This document shows, piece after piece, positions 8,178 to 16,467 of a stretch of 64,000 nucleotides of DNA (within the stretch, counting starts at the first letter, position 1; every line of letters begins with the position of its first letter). This stretch comes from Martelella sp. AD-3. GTDB lineage: Bacteria; Pseudomonadota; Alphaproteobacteria; Rhizobiales; Rhizobiaceae. The stretch is taken from the NCBI RefSeq assembly GCF_001578105.1, contig NZ_CP014275.1, positions 3,724,501 to 3,788,500 of the forward strand, in the 5' to 3' direction. The notes under the pieces are model-generated. The model saw nothing but the letters and a program-made list of their open reading frames with translations, ran no database searches and was not told the DNA's origin. The position numbers and the translations under genes were made by a program.

Positions 8178-8963
8178 TTACCGGAACCCGGCCTCGCCGG
8201 CCGCGTGCAGCGTCTCGCCGCGTTCCTCGATCTTTTCCGGGGCCTTGTCGACGGGGACGTTCGGCGCATCGGTCGGATCCGCCAGGCGCGCGGCCGGGTT
8301 GTGGGCCCAGTGCACGGCGTTGGCGATCACCTTCAGAACGTTTTCGTTGTGATAGGTCGGGTAGGTCTCGTGGCCGGGGCGGAAGTAGAAGACATTGCCC
8401 GCGCCGCGCTTGTAGGTGAGGCCGGAGCGGAACACCTCGCCGCCCTGGAACCAGCTGACGAACACGGTCTCCAGAGGCTCCGGCACGCCGAAGGGCTCGC
8501 CGTACATTTCCTCGTTCTCGAGCTCGAAATAATTGTCGATTCCGGCCGCGATCGGGTGGTTGCGGGAGGTCACCCACAGTCGCTCGCGCTCACCCGCCTC
8601 GCGCCAGGTGAGGTTGCAGGGCGCGCCCATCAGCCGCTTGAACGGCTTGGAGAAGTGGGCGGAGTGCAGGAAGATCATGCCCATGCCGCCCCAGACCGCC
8701 TCGCAGACGCGCTCGACGACCGTGTCGTCGACATCGCCATGGGCCGCATGGCCCCACCAGATCAGCACATCGGTGTTGGCAAGCCGCTCGGCCGTCAGCC
8801 CGTGCTCGGCATCCTGCAGCACCGCGGTTTCGGCGGTGATGCCGGCATCCTTGTTCAGCGCGCCGGCGATGCAGGCATGCATGCCGTCCGGATAGAGTTT
8901 CGCGACCGTCTTGTTGGTCTGCTCGTGTACGTTTTCACCCCAGACGAGGGTTCTGATCGTCAT
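8178..8963 (-). CDS. thuA: ThuA, trehalose utilization protein
   Basis: ThuA family protein (261 aa, the family's usual length) with a class-I glutamine-amidotransferase-like fold. Recognisable stretches are LVWGENVHEQ at the N-terminus, DVLIWWGHAAHGDV, MIFLHSAHFSKPFKRLMG, ELENEEMYGEPFGVP and GAGNVFYFRPGHETYPTYHN. In Sinorhizobium it acts with ThuB on trehalose taken up by ThuEFGK. It lies 57 bp downstream of the thuK ATPase gene, as expected for thuEFGKAB. Start ATG is preceded by a GGAAG site. Confidence 0.93.
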   Translation of the reverse strand: MTIRTLVWGENVHEQTNKTVAKLYPDGMHACIAGALNKDAGITAETAVLQDAEHGLTAERLANTDVLIWWGHAAHGDVDDTVVERVCEAVWGGMGMIFLHSAHFSKPFKRLMGAPCNLTWREAGERERLWVTSRNHPIAAGIDNYFELENEEMYGEPFGVPEPLETVFVSWFQGGEVFRSGLTYKRGAGNVFYFRPGHETYPTYHNENVLKVIANAVHWAHNPAARLADPTDAPNVPVDKAPEKIEERGETLHAAGEAGFR

Positions 8964-9020
8964 CGTTTTCTTCCTTCATGCTGGAGGCGCCGGCGAACCC
9001 GACCCTCGATTTCTGAATGC

Positions 9021-10049
9021 TCAGGCCGCCGTCACGGTTTCCGGAAGCGGCAATCCGTCCTTGTCGAAGCGATGGATGAAGCCGGGGTCAGACGGCGCCA
9101 GTGACACCGCGGTGCCAATCGCGGTGTCGAGCTTGCCGCCCTGGCGCACCGTCAGCGGCTCCTCGGCCCCGATATCGACGAACAGATGGTGGTCGGAGCC
9201 GAGATCCTCCGTGTGGATGACCTTGCCCTGCCACAGCCCGTCGCCGGCTCCGACGATATCGATATGCTCCGGCCTGATGCCAAGCGTTGCGCAATCGAAT
9301 TTTTCGGCAAAGGCGCCGGTGAGAAAGTTCATTTTCGGCGAACCGATGAAGCCTGCGACAAAAAGATTGGCGGGCTTTTCGTAGAGTTCGGAAGGCGTGC
9401 CCACCTGCTCCACAAGGCCGTCACGCAGAACGCAGATCCGGTCCGCCAGCGTCATCGCCTCCACCTGATCATGCGTCACATAGACCATGGTGACATTGTC
9501 CATTTCATGATGCAGCCGTGCGATTTCGAGGCGGGTCGCGACACGCAGCGCCGCATCGAGGTTCGACAGCGGTTCATCGAACAGGAAGACCCGCGGATCG
9601 CGCACGATCGCGCGGCCGATCGCCACCCGCTGGCGCTGGCCGCCGGAAAGCTGGCGCGGCAGCCGGTCGAGCAGGTGCTCGATCTGCAGCATTTCGGCCG
9701 CCTTCCTGACGCGCTCGTCCATCTCGCCGGACGATGCGCCGGCGAGCTTCATGCCAAAGGACATGTTCTTGTAGACGGTCATGTGCGGATAGAGCGCGTA
9801 GGACTGGAACACCATGGCGATGCCGCGCTTCGATGGGATGACGTTGTTCATCCGCCGGCCATCGAACAGGAGTTCGCCGCCGGTGATGCTTTCGAGCCCG
9901 CAGATGAGCCGCAGGAGCGTCGACTTGCCGCAGCCCGAAGGACCGACGAAGACCATGAATTCGCCCTTCTGGATCTCGAGGTCGATGCCCTTGATAACCT
10001 CGATGACGCCGAAGGATTTGCGAAGTTTTTTCAGTTCAATCTGAGCCAT
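9021..10049 (-). CDS. thuK: Sugar ABC importer ATPase (ThuK, MalK/UgpC type)
   Basis: ATPase subunit of the trehalose-type importer, 342 aa. Walker A GPSGCGKS (36-43), signature LSGGQ (134-138), Walker B VFLFDEP (154-160), followed by the C-terminal regulatory domain typical of MalK/UgpC proteins (TLGIRPEH near residue 250). GGGAGG sits just upstream of the ATG. It follows the thuG permease by 12 bp. Symbol assigned by gene order and family; orthology to Sinorhizobium thuK is likely. Confidence 0.88.
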   Translation of the reverse strand: MAQIELKKLRKSFGVIEVIKGIDLEIQKGEFMVFVGPSGCGKSTLLRLICGLESITGGELLFDGRRMNNVIPSKRGIAMVFQSYALYPHMTVYKNMSFGMKLAGASSGEMDERVRKAAEMLQIEHLLDRLPRQLSGGQRQRVAIGRAIVRDPRVFLFDEPLSNLDAALRVATRLEIARLHHEMDNVTMVYVTHDQVEAMTLADRICVLRDGLVEQVGTPSELYEKPANLFVAGFIGSPKMNFLTGAFAEKFDCATLGIRPEHIDIVGAGDGLWQGKVIHTEDLGSDHHLFVDIGAEEPLTVRQGGKLDTAIGTAVSLAPSDPGFIHRFDKDGLPLPETVTAA

Positions 10050-10061
10050 TTTTGCCTCCCG

Positions 10062-10895
10062 TCAGCCCTTGACCCCGCCGGCGGTGAGGCCGGAGACGAT
10101 CTTGCGCTGGAAGATGAGAACGAGCAGCACCAGCGGCACCGTGACGAGGACGGACGCGGCCATGATGGTGCCCCACGGGGTTTCGAACTGCGATGCGCCG
10201 GACAGAAGCGCGATCGCGACCGGCACCGTGCGCTGGGTCTCGGATGCGGTGAAGGTGAGCGCGAACAGGAACTCGTTCCAGGCCGCGATGAAGGCGAGAA
10301 GTCCGGTCGTCACCAGTGCCGGCCACAAAAGCGGCAGGAACACCTGGGTGATGATGACCCATGGCGTGGCGCCATCGACGATCGCCGCCTCCTCGATCTC
10401 CAGCGGCAGATCGCGCATGAAGGTGGTCAGCACCCAGACGGTGAACGGCAGGGTGAAGATCGTGTAGGACAGGATCATCGCCCACGGCGTGTTGAAGATG
10501 CCGAGGAAGCGCACGAGTTCGAACAGACCGGCGAGCACCGCGATCTGCGGAAACATCGAGACCGCCAGGATGGTCATCAGCAGCAGCGCCCTGCCCCGAA
10601 ACCGGACGCGGGCCAGCGCATAGGACGCGGTGACGGCGAGAAAAAGCGCGCCAAGCACCGTGACCGAGGCGATGAACACCGAGTTCAGCACCGAGCGCGG
10701 AAAGTTTCGCGCGGTCAGCACCGAGACATAGTTGGCGAAGTCGATGACCTCCGGCAGGTAGTTTACCCGAAACAGCGCCGTGCCGGTCTCAAGGCTCGTC
10801 AGGATCGCGTAATAGAACGGGAACACCGCAACAACGACGATCAAGAGAACGGCGAAGTAGAAGGCGACCTTCTTGAGGATGTCGGTGGCTGTCAT
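10062..10895 (-). CDS. thuG: Sugar ABC importer permease (ThuG, MalG type)
   Basis: Inner-membrane permease (277 aa) of the MalG class with six predicted transmembrane segments and the EAA-loop EEAAIVDGATPWVIITQVFLPL (about residues 172-193). It ends with the TAGGVKG tail common to this subfamily. The ATG overlaps the thuF stop by 4 bp (10892-10895), implying coupled translation. Confidence 0.88.
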   Translation of the reverse strand: MTATDILKKVAFYFAVLLIVVVAVFPFYYAILTSLETGTALFRVNYLPEVIDFANYVSVLTARNFPRSVLNSVFIASVTVLGALFLAVTASYALARVRFRGRALLLMTILAVSMFPQIAVLAGLFELVRFLGIFNTPWAMILSYTIFTLPFTVWVLTTFMRDLPLEIEEAAIVDGATPWVIITQVFLPLLWPALVTTGLLAFIAAWNEFLFALTFTASETQRTVPVAIALLSGASQFETPWGTIMAASVLVTVPLVLLVLIFQRKIVSGLTAGGVKG

Positions 10896-11872
10896 CGTGC
10901 ATCCTTCCCGCCGAGATCGACACGGCCGAGCCAGATATAAAGGATGACGAACAGCGCGATGATGGTGAACAACAGCGTCGATTGCGCCGAGCCATAGGCG
11001 AACTTGTTGAAGTCGATCATGTTCTCGCGGCTGATGATCGACATGGTCTTGGTCGCCGCCGAATTCGGCGTCAGCACGTAGATGAGGTCGAAGATCCTGA
11101 GCGCATCGAGCATGCGGAAGATCACCGCCACCATCAGCGCCGGGCGCACCAACGGCAGCGTAACCCGGAAGAACACCTTTACCGGATTGACGCCGTCGAC
11201 CTTGGCCGCCTCGTAGATGTCACGCGGGATCATCTGCAGGCCGGCAAGGCAAAGCAGCGCCATGAACGGCGTCGTCTTCCAGATATCGACGATCAGCACC
11301 GCGATCATCGCGGTATCGATATTGGCGGTCCAGGCGATCTTGTGGTCGATGAGGCCGAGTTTCAGCAGCATGTCATTGATGATGCCGAACTGGTCGTTGA
11401 ACATCAGGCCCCACATCCTGGCCGAGACGATGGTCGGGATCGCCCAGGGAATCAGGATCGCGGCGCGCACGATGCCGCGCCCGACGAAGCGGGCATTGAG
11501 CACCAGCGCCACCATGAGGCCGAGCACGGTTTCGATCGACACCGAGATGACCGAAAAGCGCACGGTGTTCCACACCGCATTCCACCAGGCGGCATCGGCG
11601 AGCGTGCCCCGCCAGATGACCCGGCCGGAGGAAAGCTCGCGGCGATAGAGATAGTTGTCGAAGCCGATCCACGTGCCGCCATAGAGATTGTCGAGCGTGG
11701 TATCGGTGAAGGAGAAATAGATGGACCGCAAAAGCGGCCAGGCGGCGACGCAGAACAGCATCACCAGCATCGGCACGAGAAACCAGAAGGCTGCGCGGCG
11801 GCGCTGATCCTCAAGGCTTCGCTCGCGCCCGCCGCCGGTGGCGGGGGGAAGCGCGGACGAGGTTTCGGTCAT
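10892..11872 (-). CDS. thuF: Sugar ABC importer permease (ThuF, MalF type)
   Basis: Inner-membrane permease (326 aa) of the MalF/UgpA class, with an N-terminal cytoplasmic tail rich in Arg, then six hydrophobic segments and the coupling loop YEAAKVDGVNPVKVFFRVTLPL. The ATG at 11872 is chosen because AGGAAA lies 9 nt upstream; an in-frame ATG at 11905 lacks a comparable site. A stem-loop (11929-11952) separates it from thuE. Confidence 0.87.
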   Translation of the reverse strand: MTETSSALPPATGGGRERSLEDQRRRAAFWFLVPMLVMLFCVAAWPLLRSIYFSFTDTTLDNLYGGTWIGFDNYLYRRELSSGRVIWRGTLADAAWWNAVWNTVRFSVISVSIETVLGLMVALVLNARFVGRGIVRAAILIPWAIPTIVSARMWGLMFNDQFGIINDMLLKLGLIDHKIAWTANIDTAMIAVLIVDIWKTTPFMALLCLAGLQMIPRDIYEAAKVDGVNPVKVFFRVTLPLVRPALMVAVIFRMLDALRIFDLIYVLTPNSAATKTMSIISRENMIDFNKFAYGSAQSTLLFTIIALFVILYIWLGRVDLGGKDAR

Positions 11873-11928
11873 GGCCCGTTTCCTGTCGGTTACTGCCGCA
11901 GCCATTTCCGGCGCGGCCGATGGAAGAT

Positions 11929-11952
11929 GGGGCGGCAGGCAAATGCCGCCCC
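11929..11952 (-). terminator. Stem-loop between thuE and thuF
   Basis: A perfect 9-bp stem (GGGGCGGCA / TGCCGCCCC) with loop GGCAAA lies in the thuE-thuF gap. No U-run follows on the minus transcript, so read-through with reduced downstream expression is the likely effect. Confidence 0.6.
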
Positions 11953-11968
11953 GACCAACAAAGGAGCG

Positions 11969-13246
11969 TTACCAGCCGCTGCCCTTCAAATCCTCAAGAT
12001 CGATCTCGAGGATTTCCAGGTTTTCGGCAGCCGTGCCGTCACCGGCGAGCGTATTGTGGACGGCCGACCAGAACAGCGAGGAGACCTCGTTATACTTGCC
12101 CTTGGTGGGGGCAGACGGCCGCGGAACGGCGTTCAGGAACACCTCTTTCCAGCGCGGAATGATCGGCTGCTTCTCGGCAATCTCGGCGTCGTCATAAAGG
12201 GCAACCAGGGTCGGCAGGTTGGTCTGCTTCAGGGCGCGTTCCTTCTGCGCCTCGGGGCCGGCCAGATACATGGCAAGCGAGATCGCGGCCTCCTGGTTCT
12301 TGCTGTATTTCGACACCGCGACATTCCAGCCGCCAAGCGTTGCCGCGGGCGTTCCGCCGTCGGGCCCCGCCGGCAGCGTCGTCACGTCGAACTGGCCCTT
12401 GATCGGGCTCGAATCGTCATTGCCCAGCGCATAGGCATAGGGCCAGTTGCGCATGAACACGGCGTTGCCGGTCTGCCAGACGCCGCGGGCCTCCTCTTCC
12501 ATGTAGGCGAGCACGCCTTCCGGCGAGATCGTGTTGACCCAGGAGGCGGCCTCCTCAATGGCGGCAGCGGCTTGCGGGTTGTTGATCGAGATCGTGCCGT
12601 CCGGCTCGACGATCTGGCCGCCGCCATAGGATTTCACCCATTCAAGAGCATTGCAGGTCAGCCCCTCATAGGCATTGCCCTGCCACACATAGCCCCACAT
12701 GTCGGCATTGCCGTCGGCCCGCTCGCCGTCCTGAATTTCCTTTGCGGTCTCGGCGAGCTCCGGCCAGGTTTTCGGCGGCTCCTTGCCGTATTTCTCGAGC
12801 AGGTCCTTGCGATAGTAGAGCGCCGGCGCATCGGTGAAGATCGGCATCGCCACGAGCTTGCCGTCAACCGTCTGCGACTGGATGATCGACGGGAAATAGT
12901 CGTCGATGACATCCTTGGCGGCATCGCTCAGATCGACGAAATGATCGGCAAGCTGCGGCGCCCAGATGACGTCGGTCTGGTAGAGATCGACATCGGCATT
13001 GCCGGCGGCGAGCCAGAGGCGGTACTGACCGAACTGATCCGTGGTCGACGACGGCATCGGCACGATCTTCGCGGTGTTGCCGGTCTCTTCCTCCCACGGC
13101 TTGACCAGATCCCTGAAGTTCTGCACAGCCGTGCCCGTGTCACCCGAAACGATCGTGACCTCGACGGCGAAAGCGGGGACCGCAAGGCTTGCGAAAAGCG
13201 CTCCGCCTGCGGCAAGATATGCCAGTCTGTTCAGTCGCTTGACCAT
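11969..13246 (-). CDS. thuE: Trehalose/maltose-type binding protein (ThuE)
   Basis: Periplasmic sugar-binding protein (425 aa) of ABC binding family 1. Signal peptide of about 26 residues ends VPAFA. The mature sequence has the trehalose-binder pattern VTIVSGDTG near its start, then STTDQFGQYRLWLAAGNADVD and TDVIWAPQLADHFVDL, close to my recollection of Sinorhizobium ThuE. Start ATG 13246 has GGGAGG 6 nt upstream; a longer frame (to 13282) would add 12 non-signal residues. Gene order ThuE, ThuF, ThuG, ThuK, ThuA, ThuB supports the assignment. A perfect operator palindrome lies 69 bp upstream of the start. Confidence 0.88.
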   Translation of the reverse strand: MVKRLNRLAYLAAGGALFASLAVPAFAVEVTIVSGDTGTAVQNFRDLVKPWEEETGNTAKIVPMPSSTTDQFGQYRLWLAAGNADVDLYQTDVIWAPQLADHFVDLSDAAKDVIDDYFPSIIQSQTVDGKLVAMPIFTDAPALYYRKDLLEKYGKEPPKTWPELAETAKEIQDGERADGNADMWGYVWQGNAYEGLTCNALEWVKSYGGGQIVEPDGTISINNPQAAAAIEEAASWVNTISPEGVLAYMEEEARGVWQTGNAVFMRNWPYAYALGNDDSSPIKGQFDVTTLPAGPDGGTPAATLGGWNVAVSKYSKNQEAAISLAMYLAGPEAQKERALKQTNLPTLVALYDDAEIAEKQPIIPRWKEVFLNAVPRPSAPTKGKYNEVSSLFWSAVHNTLAGDGTAAENLEILEIDLEDLKGSGW

Positions 13247-13314
13247 GAATTCCTCCCTTGAAGACAGCCGACGCTCCCACATCGGCGAACAACGTTTCTT
13301 GATTTAGCGAAAAT

Positions 13315-13328
13315 CCGAAACGTTTCGG
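13315..13328. promoter_or_regulatory. ThuR-type operator upstream of thuE
   Basis: CCGAAACGTTTCGG is a perfect 14-bp CG-centred palindrome, 69 bp before the thuE start. The identical sequence recurs upstream of the LacI gene (14503-14516), so it is probably the binding site of that regulator. A weaker related sequence, GAACAACGTTTCTT, begins at 13288. Confidence 0.75.
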
Positions 13329-13391
13329 GAGGGTATGCCCACAAATGCGTTCTGTCAACGGGACAAAATCGAAGAGCCGCGGACGACCGCC

Positions 13392-14417
13392 TTACGCGGC
13401 AGCGACGGAGGCGCGCTCGATGAACTCGGTGCGGCCGATTTCCTGCATTTCGGCAAGCGGATGGCCGCCCTCGATGGCGCGGGCCAAAAAAGTGGCCATC
13501 GGCTTCCAGCTTTCCGACAGGGCGCTGGCGGTGACGGTGAGCGGCGGATTGAAGCGCTCGGAGTCGAACTCGAACAGGAGATCGTCATGGGCGACCACGG
13601 AAACATCTCCCGGGATCGACAATCCCGTGGCCTCGACCGCGTGGTAAACACCCTTTGCAATCCGTGTGTTACCGCAGATTACCGCCGTCGGGCGCTCGGC
13701 CGTGTGGGCGACAAGCCGCACGCTTTCGACCAGGCCCGCGTTCTCCGTCATCTCGACGGCGACGTGCAGCGTCTCGTCATAAACGATCCCCGCCTCGGCG
13801 AGCGCGCGGGCATAACCCCTCTGACGGGCCTCGACGAATGTCAGCGAGCGGAGACCATTGATGAAGGCAATGCGACGGTGGCCTCGCTCGATGAGATGGC
13901 GCGTGAGACGATGAGCAACCTCTTCATTATCGATATCGAAATAGGGGTGGGCGCTATCGGGCGCGGCACGACCATGAACCACGAAGGGCACCTCCCGCTC
14001 GCGCAGGAAGGCGATGCGACGATCGTCGACAGCCGGATTGAGGATCACGAAGCCATCGAGCGTGCGGCTTTCGACCAGCCGCCGATAGACCTTGATCTCG
14101 TCATCCGCCAGCCGGCCGACATGCAGCATGAACTGCAGGTCATGCTCGGCAAAGAATTCAGAAAGCCCGCATGTCGTTTCCACAAAGAGCGTATCGGCCG
14201 GCACTTCCGAACGATTTCGGAAGACCAGACCGACCGTGCCGGAGCGGCCGGAAACCAGCCGACGCGCCGAGACATTGGGCATATAATTCAATCTCTTGGC
14301 CGCGTCCACCACGCGTTCCCGGGTGGCTGCGCTCACATCGCTGTGGCCGTTCAGCGCCCGGCTGACCTGGGTTACCGAAAGCCCGAGGGCATGACTGAGG
14401 TCTTTCAAAGTGGTCAT
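13392..14417 (-). CDS. thuR: LacI-family regulator ThuR of the trehalose operon
   Basis: Repressor-type regulator of 341 aa: helix-turn-helix TTLKDLSHALGLSVTQVSRALNGHSDVS at the N-terminus, the hinge MPNVSARRLVSG, then the sugar-sensing domain with EVAHRLTRHLIERGHRRIAFING and a late VSVVAHDDLLFEFDSERFNPPLTVT. It is immediately upstream of thuE on the same strand, as expected for thuR. Two identical CCGAAACGTTTCGG palindromes, one in front of each gene, indicate control of thuE and of itself. Confidence 0.85.
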   Translation of the reverse strand: MTTLKDLSHALGLSVTQVSRALNGHSDVSAATRERVVDAAKRLNYMPNVSARRLVSGRSGTVGLVFRNRSEVPADTLFVETTCGLSEFFAEHDLQFMLHVGRLADDEIKVYRRLVESRTLDGFVILNPAVDDRRIAFLREREVPFVVHGRAAPDSAHPYFDIDNEEVAHRLTRHLIERGHRRIAFINGLRSLTFVEARQRGYARALAEAGIVYDETLHVAVEMTENAGLVESVRLVAHTAERPTAVICGNTRIAKGVYHAVEATGLSIPGDVSVVAHDDLLFEFDSERFNPPLTVTASALSESWKPMATFLARAIEGGHPLAEMQEIGRTEFIERASVAAA

Positions 14418-14502
14418 TTTGTCCCGAGGCGCAAATCAATTGTCAGGCGCCTTTTCCGCACCTATCTTGCCAACCGGCGCCAAGGCCGGCAAGGCCTAAA
14501 AA

Positions 14503-14516
14503 CCGAAACGTTTCGG
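14503..14516. promoter_or_regulatory. Second ThuR-type operator, upstream of thuR
   Basis: Exact repeat of the 14-bp palindrome CCGAAACGTTTCGG, 85 bp upstream of the thuR start and 46 bp beyond the stop of the DUF2264 gene. It suggests thuR has its own autoregulated promoter in this 145-bp gap. Confidence 0.72.
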
Positions 14517-14562
14517 GCATCATGGACGCACATCGGGCGCGACTGCGTCCTGCCTGTGATCG

Positions 14563-16386
14563 CTAGTCCAGCAGGTCGGCAATATCGGGGTCGCGGCGTG
14601 AGGAGACACGGAACTTGTGGGTGAGCGTGTGCTGCCCTGCCGGCAAGCGCGCCAGCAGGAACGGCGTGGCAGTTCTTGGCGCGCTCAGATTGGTATGCGT
14701 CCTGCGGGCTGCGCCGGCGAATTTCGGATAGGCGTCGAGACTGCGGATCGCCGACAGACCGTTGGCGCCGCGGACGGCGATAACGGCTTCTGTCTTCATG
14801 ATATCGTCGCGATCGCGATCCTGCATCAGCAGGCGGGTTTCGGCCGCGCCCGGCTCCGGCGCCAGAACCTCCGCCTCCTCATACCACTGGTCCACGGCAA
14901 AGCCGCTTTCGACGACGAAGGCCGGTCGTGCGAGTTCGAACACATGGCGGCGTATAAAGCTGCCGTCATCGGCGACCTCGATGGTCGTTTCCACGTCCTG
15001 CTCGCCGGTGCTCCAGCCAAGCGACAGCGTCCGGCCGTCGAGCCGGCTGAAACTGTTGCTGCGCCGCATCTGCCAGTTGATCCCACGATCAAAGCTGAAG
15101 GCGAGGATATTGTCGCCGAAGCGGAATTCCTCGGCATATTGCAGGGCGTTGATCTCCATGCCGAAATTTGTGGAATAGGCAAACTTGTTGTATTTGTCCG
15201 GCTGCACGTCGGCACGCACAGGCGCGCCGTAGTGAACCACGCTGTGGCCTTCGATCCGCTGCGCGATCGTGTTGTTCGCGGGCATCGGGTAGACTTTGTC
15301 CGGGCATGGCAGCGGTTCCTCCTCCGCCTGCCAGAATGCCGAATCCTCCGGCAGTGCCAGCGGCATGAACGCCTTCATCGCCCAATAGGGCGAGGTAGGA
15401 GAATTGTAGTCCTCGCACATGATGAGATTCGGATAATAATAGCCGCGGGTCATCAGCCCGTCGGCCGTGAAGATCGGCTTGTCGCGCCAGCTGCGCAGCT
15501 GGCGGGCCCAGATGCCCTTGATCTGACCGGGGCTCATCCCGTCCAGCTCGCAGACGGCCGCCATGCCCCAGAAGGCCGCCATGGCGAACCGGTAGGTGAG
15601 CGACCGACCGACCATCAGGCCTTCGCCGGTTTCGGCAAACCAGTAAGAGAACGGCTCCAGGAAGGCCGAGGCCCGCTCGCGAAAGGCCTTGACCAGCGCC
15701 GGTTTCGGATCCCTGGCAAAATGGACGTAGAGCAGCGCATAGAAATGAATGGCGAAGGCGCCGTAGTGATCGACGGGCAATGTCGGGCCGTCGCCATACC
15801 AGCCATCGCCCAGATACCACTCGCTGACACGCTGGATGTATCTGTCCTGCAGTTCCTGGTCGATGAGATCAGCGCGCCCGATCTTGCGCAGGCCTTCCTG
15901 GACGAGGACGGCAAAGAACAGCCAGTTGTTGTCGACGAGGACGACATGCTGGATCTCTTCGAGCCAGCGCAGCAGATTGTCCTTTTCCCGATCGGAAAAC
16001 GGAACAAAGGCGGCTTCCGGCGCGGCCATCAGCATGACGCCGATTGCGGCCATTTCCACGCTGTGCTGCGACGGGCTCTGCGTCGGCCCCCAGTAGTCGG
16101 GGTGCTCCGGATCCGTGCCTTCGGAAATCACGCGGCGCATCAGGGTCCACCAGCCGCAATCATCGCCGGCACCGACTGTCAGTGGAATGAGGCCCCAGAG
16201 CGGGCGGGCAACGCCCTCGAGCGAGCTGGAAGCCATCGGGTAGACGGCGGCCCCTTCGTCAAAATCGACACGCGCGCCCTGACGCTCGATATAGCCGGCG
16301 ACCGGTGCGACGAGATCCCTGACAAGGGTCTGGAAATCGGTGCGTGCCCGCATCGGGTTTTCAGAGAACTTTGAATAATACGCCAT
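14563..16386 (-). CDS. DUF2264 domain protein of the uronate module
   Basis: Cytoplasmic protein (607 aa, no signal peptide) whose N-terminal 350 residues match the DUF2264 pattern: PLWGLIPL, DYWGPTQSPSQHSVEMAAIG, VLVDNNWLFFAVLVQEGLRK, YGDGPTLPVDHYGAFAIHFYALLY and RYRFAMAAFWG-like LTYRFAMAAFWG. The remainder resembles a beta-rich C-terminal domain. DUF2264 proteins recur in polysaccharide utilisation loci; I weakly recall that some are now classed as a glycoside hydrolase family (GH154), which I cannot verify. It is the last gene after GH88, DctP and DctQM, so it probably acts on the same imported uronate-containing oligosaccharide. Catalytic residues are not assigned. Confidence 0.85.
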   Translation of the reverse strand: MAYYSKFSENPMRARTDFQTLVRDLVAPVAGYIERQGARVDFDEGAAVYPMASSSLEGVARPLWGLIPLTVGAGDDCGWWTLMRRVISEGTDPEHPDYWGPTQSPSQHSVEMAAIGVMLMAAPEAAFVPFSDREKDNLLRWLEEIQHVVLVDNNWLFFAVLVQEGLRKIGRADLIDQELQDRYIQRVSEWYLGDGWYGDGPTLPVDHYGAFAIHFYALLYVHFARDPKPALVKAFRERASAFLEPFSYWFAETGEGLMVGRSLTYRFAMAAFWGMAAVCELDGMSPGQIKGIWARQLRSWRDKPIFTADGLMTRGYYYPNLIMCEDYNSPTSPYWAMKAFMPLALPEDSAFWQAEEEPLPCPDKVYPMPANNTIAQRIEGHSVVHYGAPVRADVQPDKYNKFAYSTNFGMEINALQYAEEFRFGDNILAFSFDRGINWQMRRSNSFSRLDGRTLSLGWSTGEQDVETTIEVADDGSFIRRHVFELARPAFVVESGFAVDQWYEEAEVLAPEPGAAETRLLMQDRDRDDIMKTEAVIAVRGANGLSAIRSLDAYPKFAGAARRTHTNLSAPRTATPFLLARLPAGQHTLTHKFRVSSRRDPDIADLLD

Positions 16387-16467
16387 TTGCCTGGTATTCC
16401 TGACTGATGGTCCGAAGCCCCCTTGAAGGGGGCCTTGATGATTGAACCCGATCGCCGGCCTTTGCCT

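Noticed and set aside
6639..9104. A very long open plus-strand frame (821 codons) opposite thuA and thuB
   Set aside because: It is antisense to genes with clear family motifs and has the Arg/His/Gly-rich composition of a GC-rich shadow frame; it runs straight through the palindromic repeat.
10982..13261. A 759-codon plus-strand frame opposite thuE and thuF
   Set aside because: Antisense shadow of GC-rich coding DNA; no domain pattern and an implausible Asp/Arg/His-rich composition.
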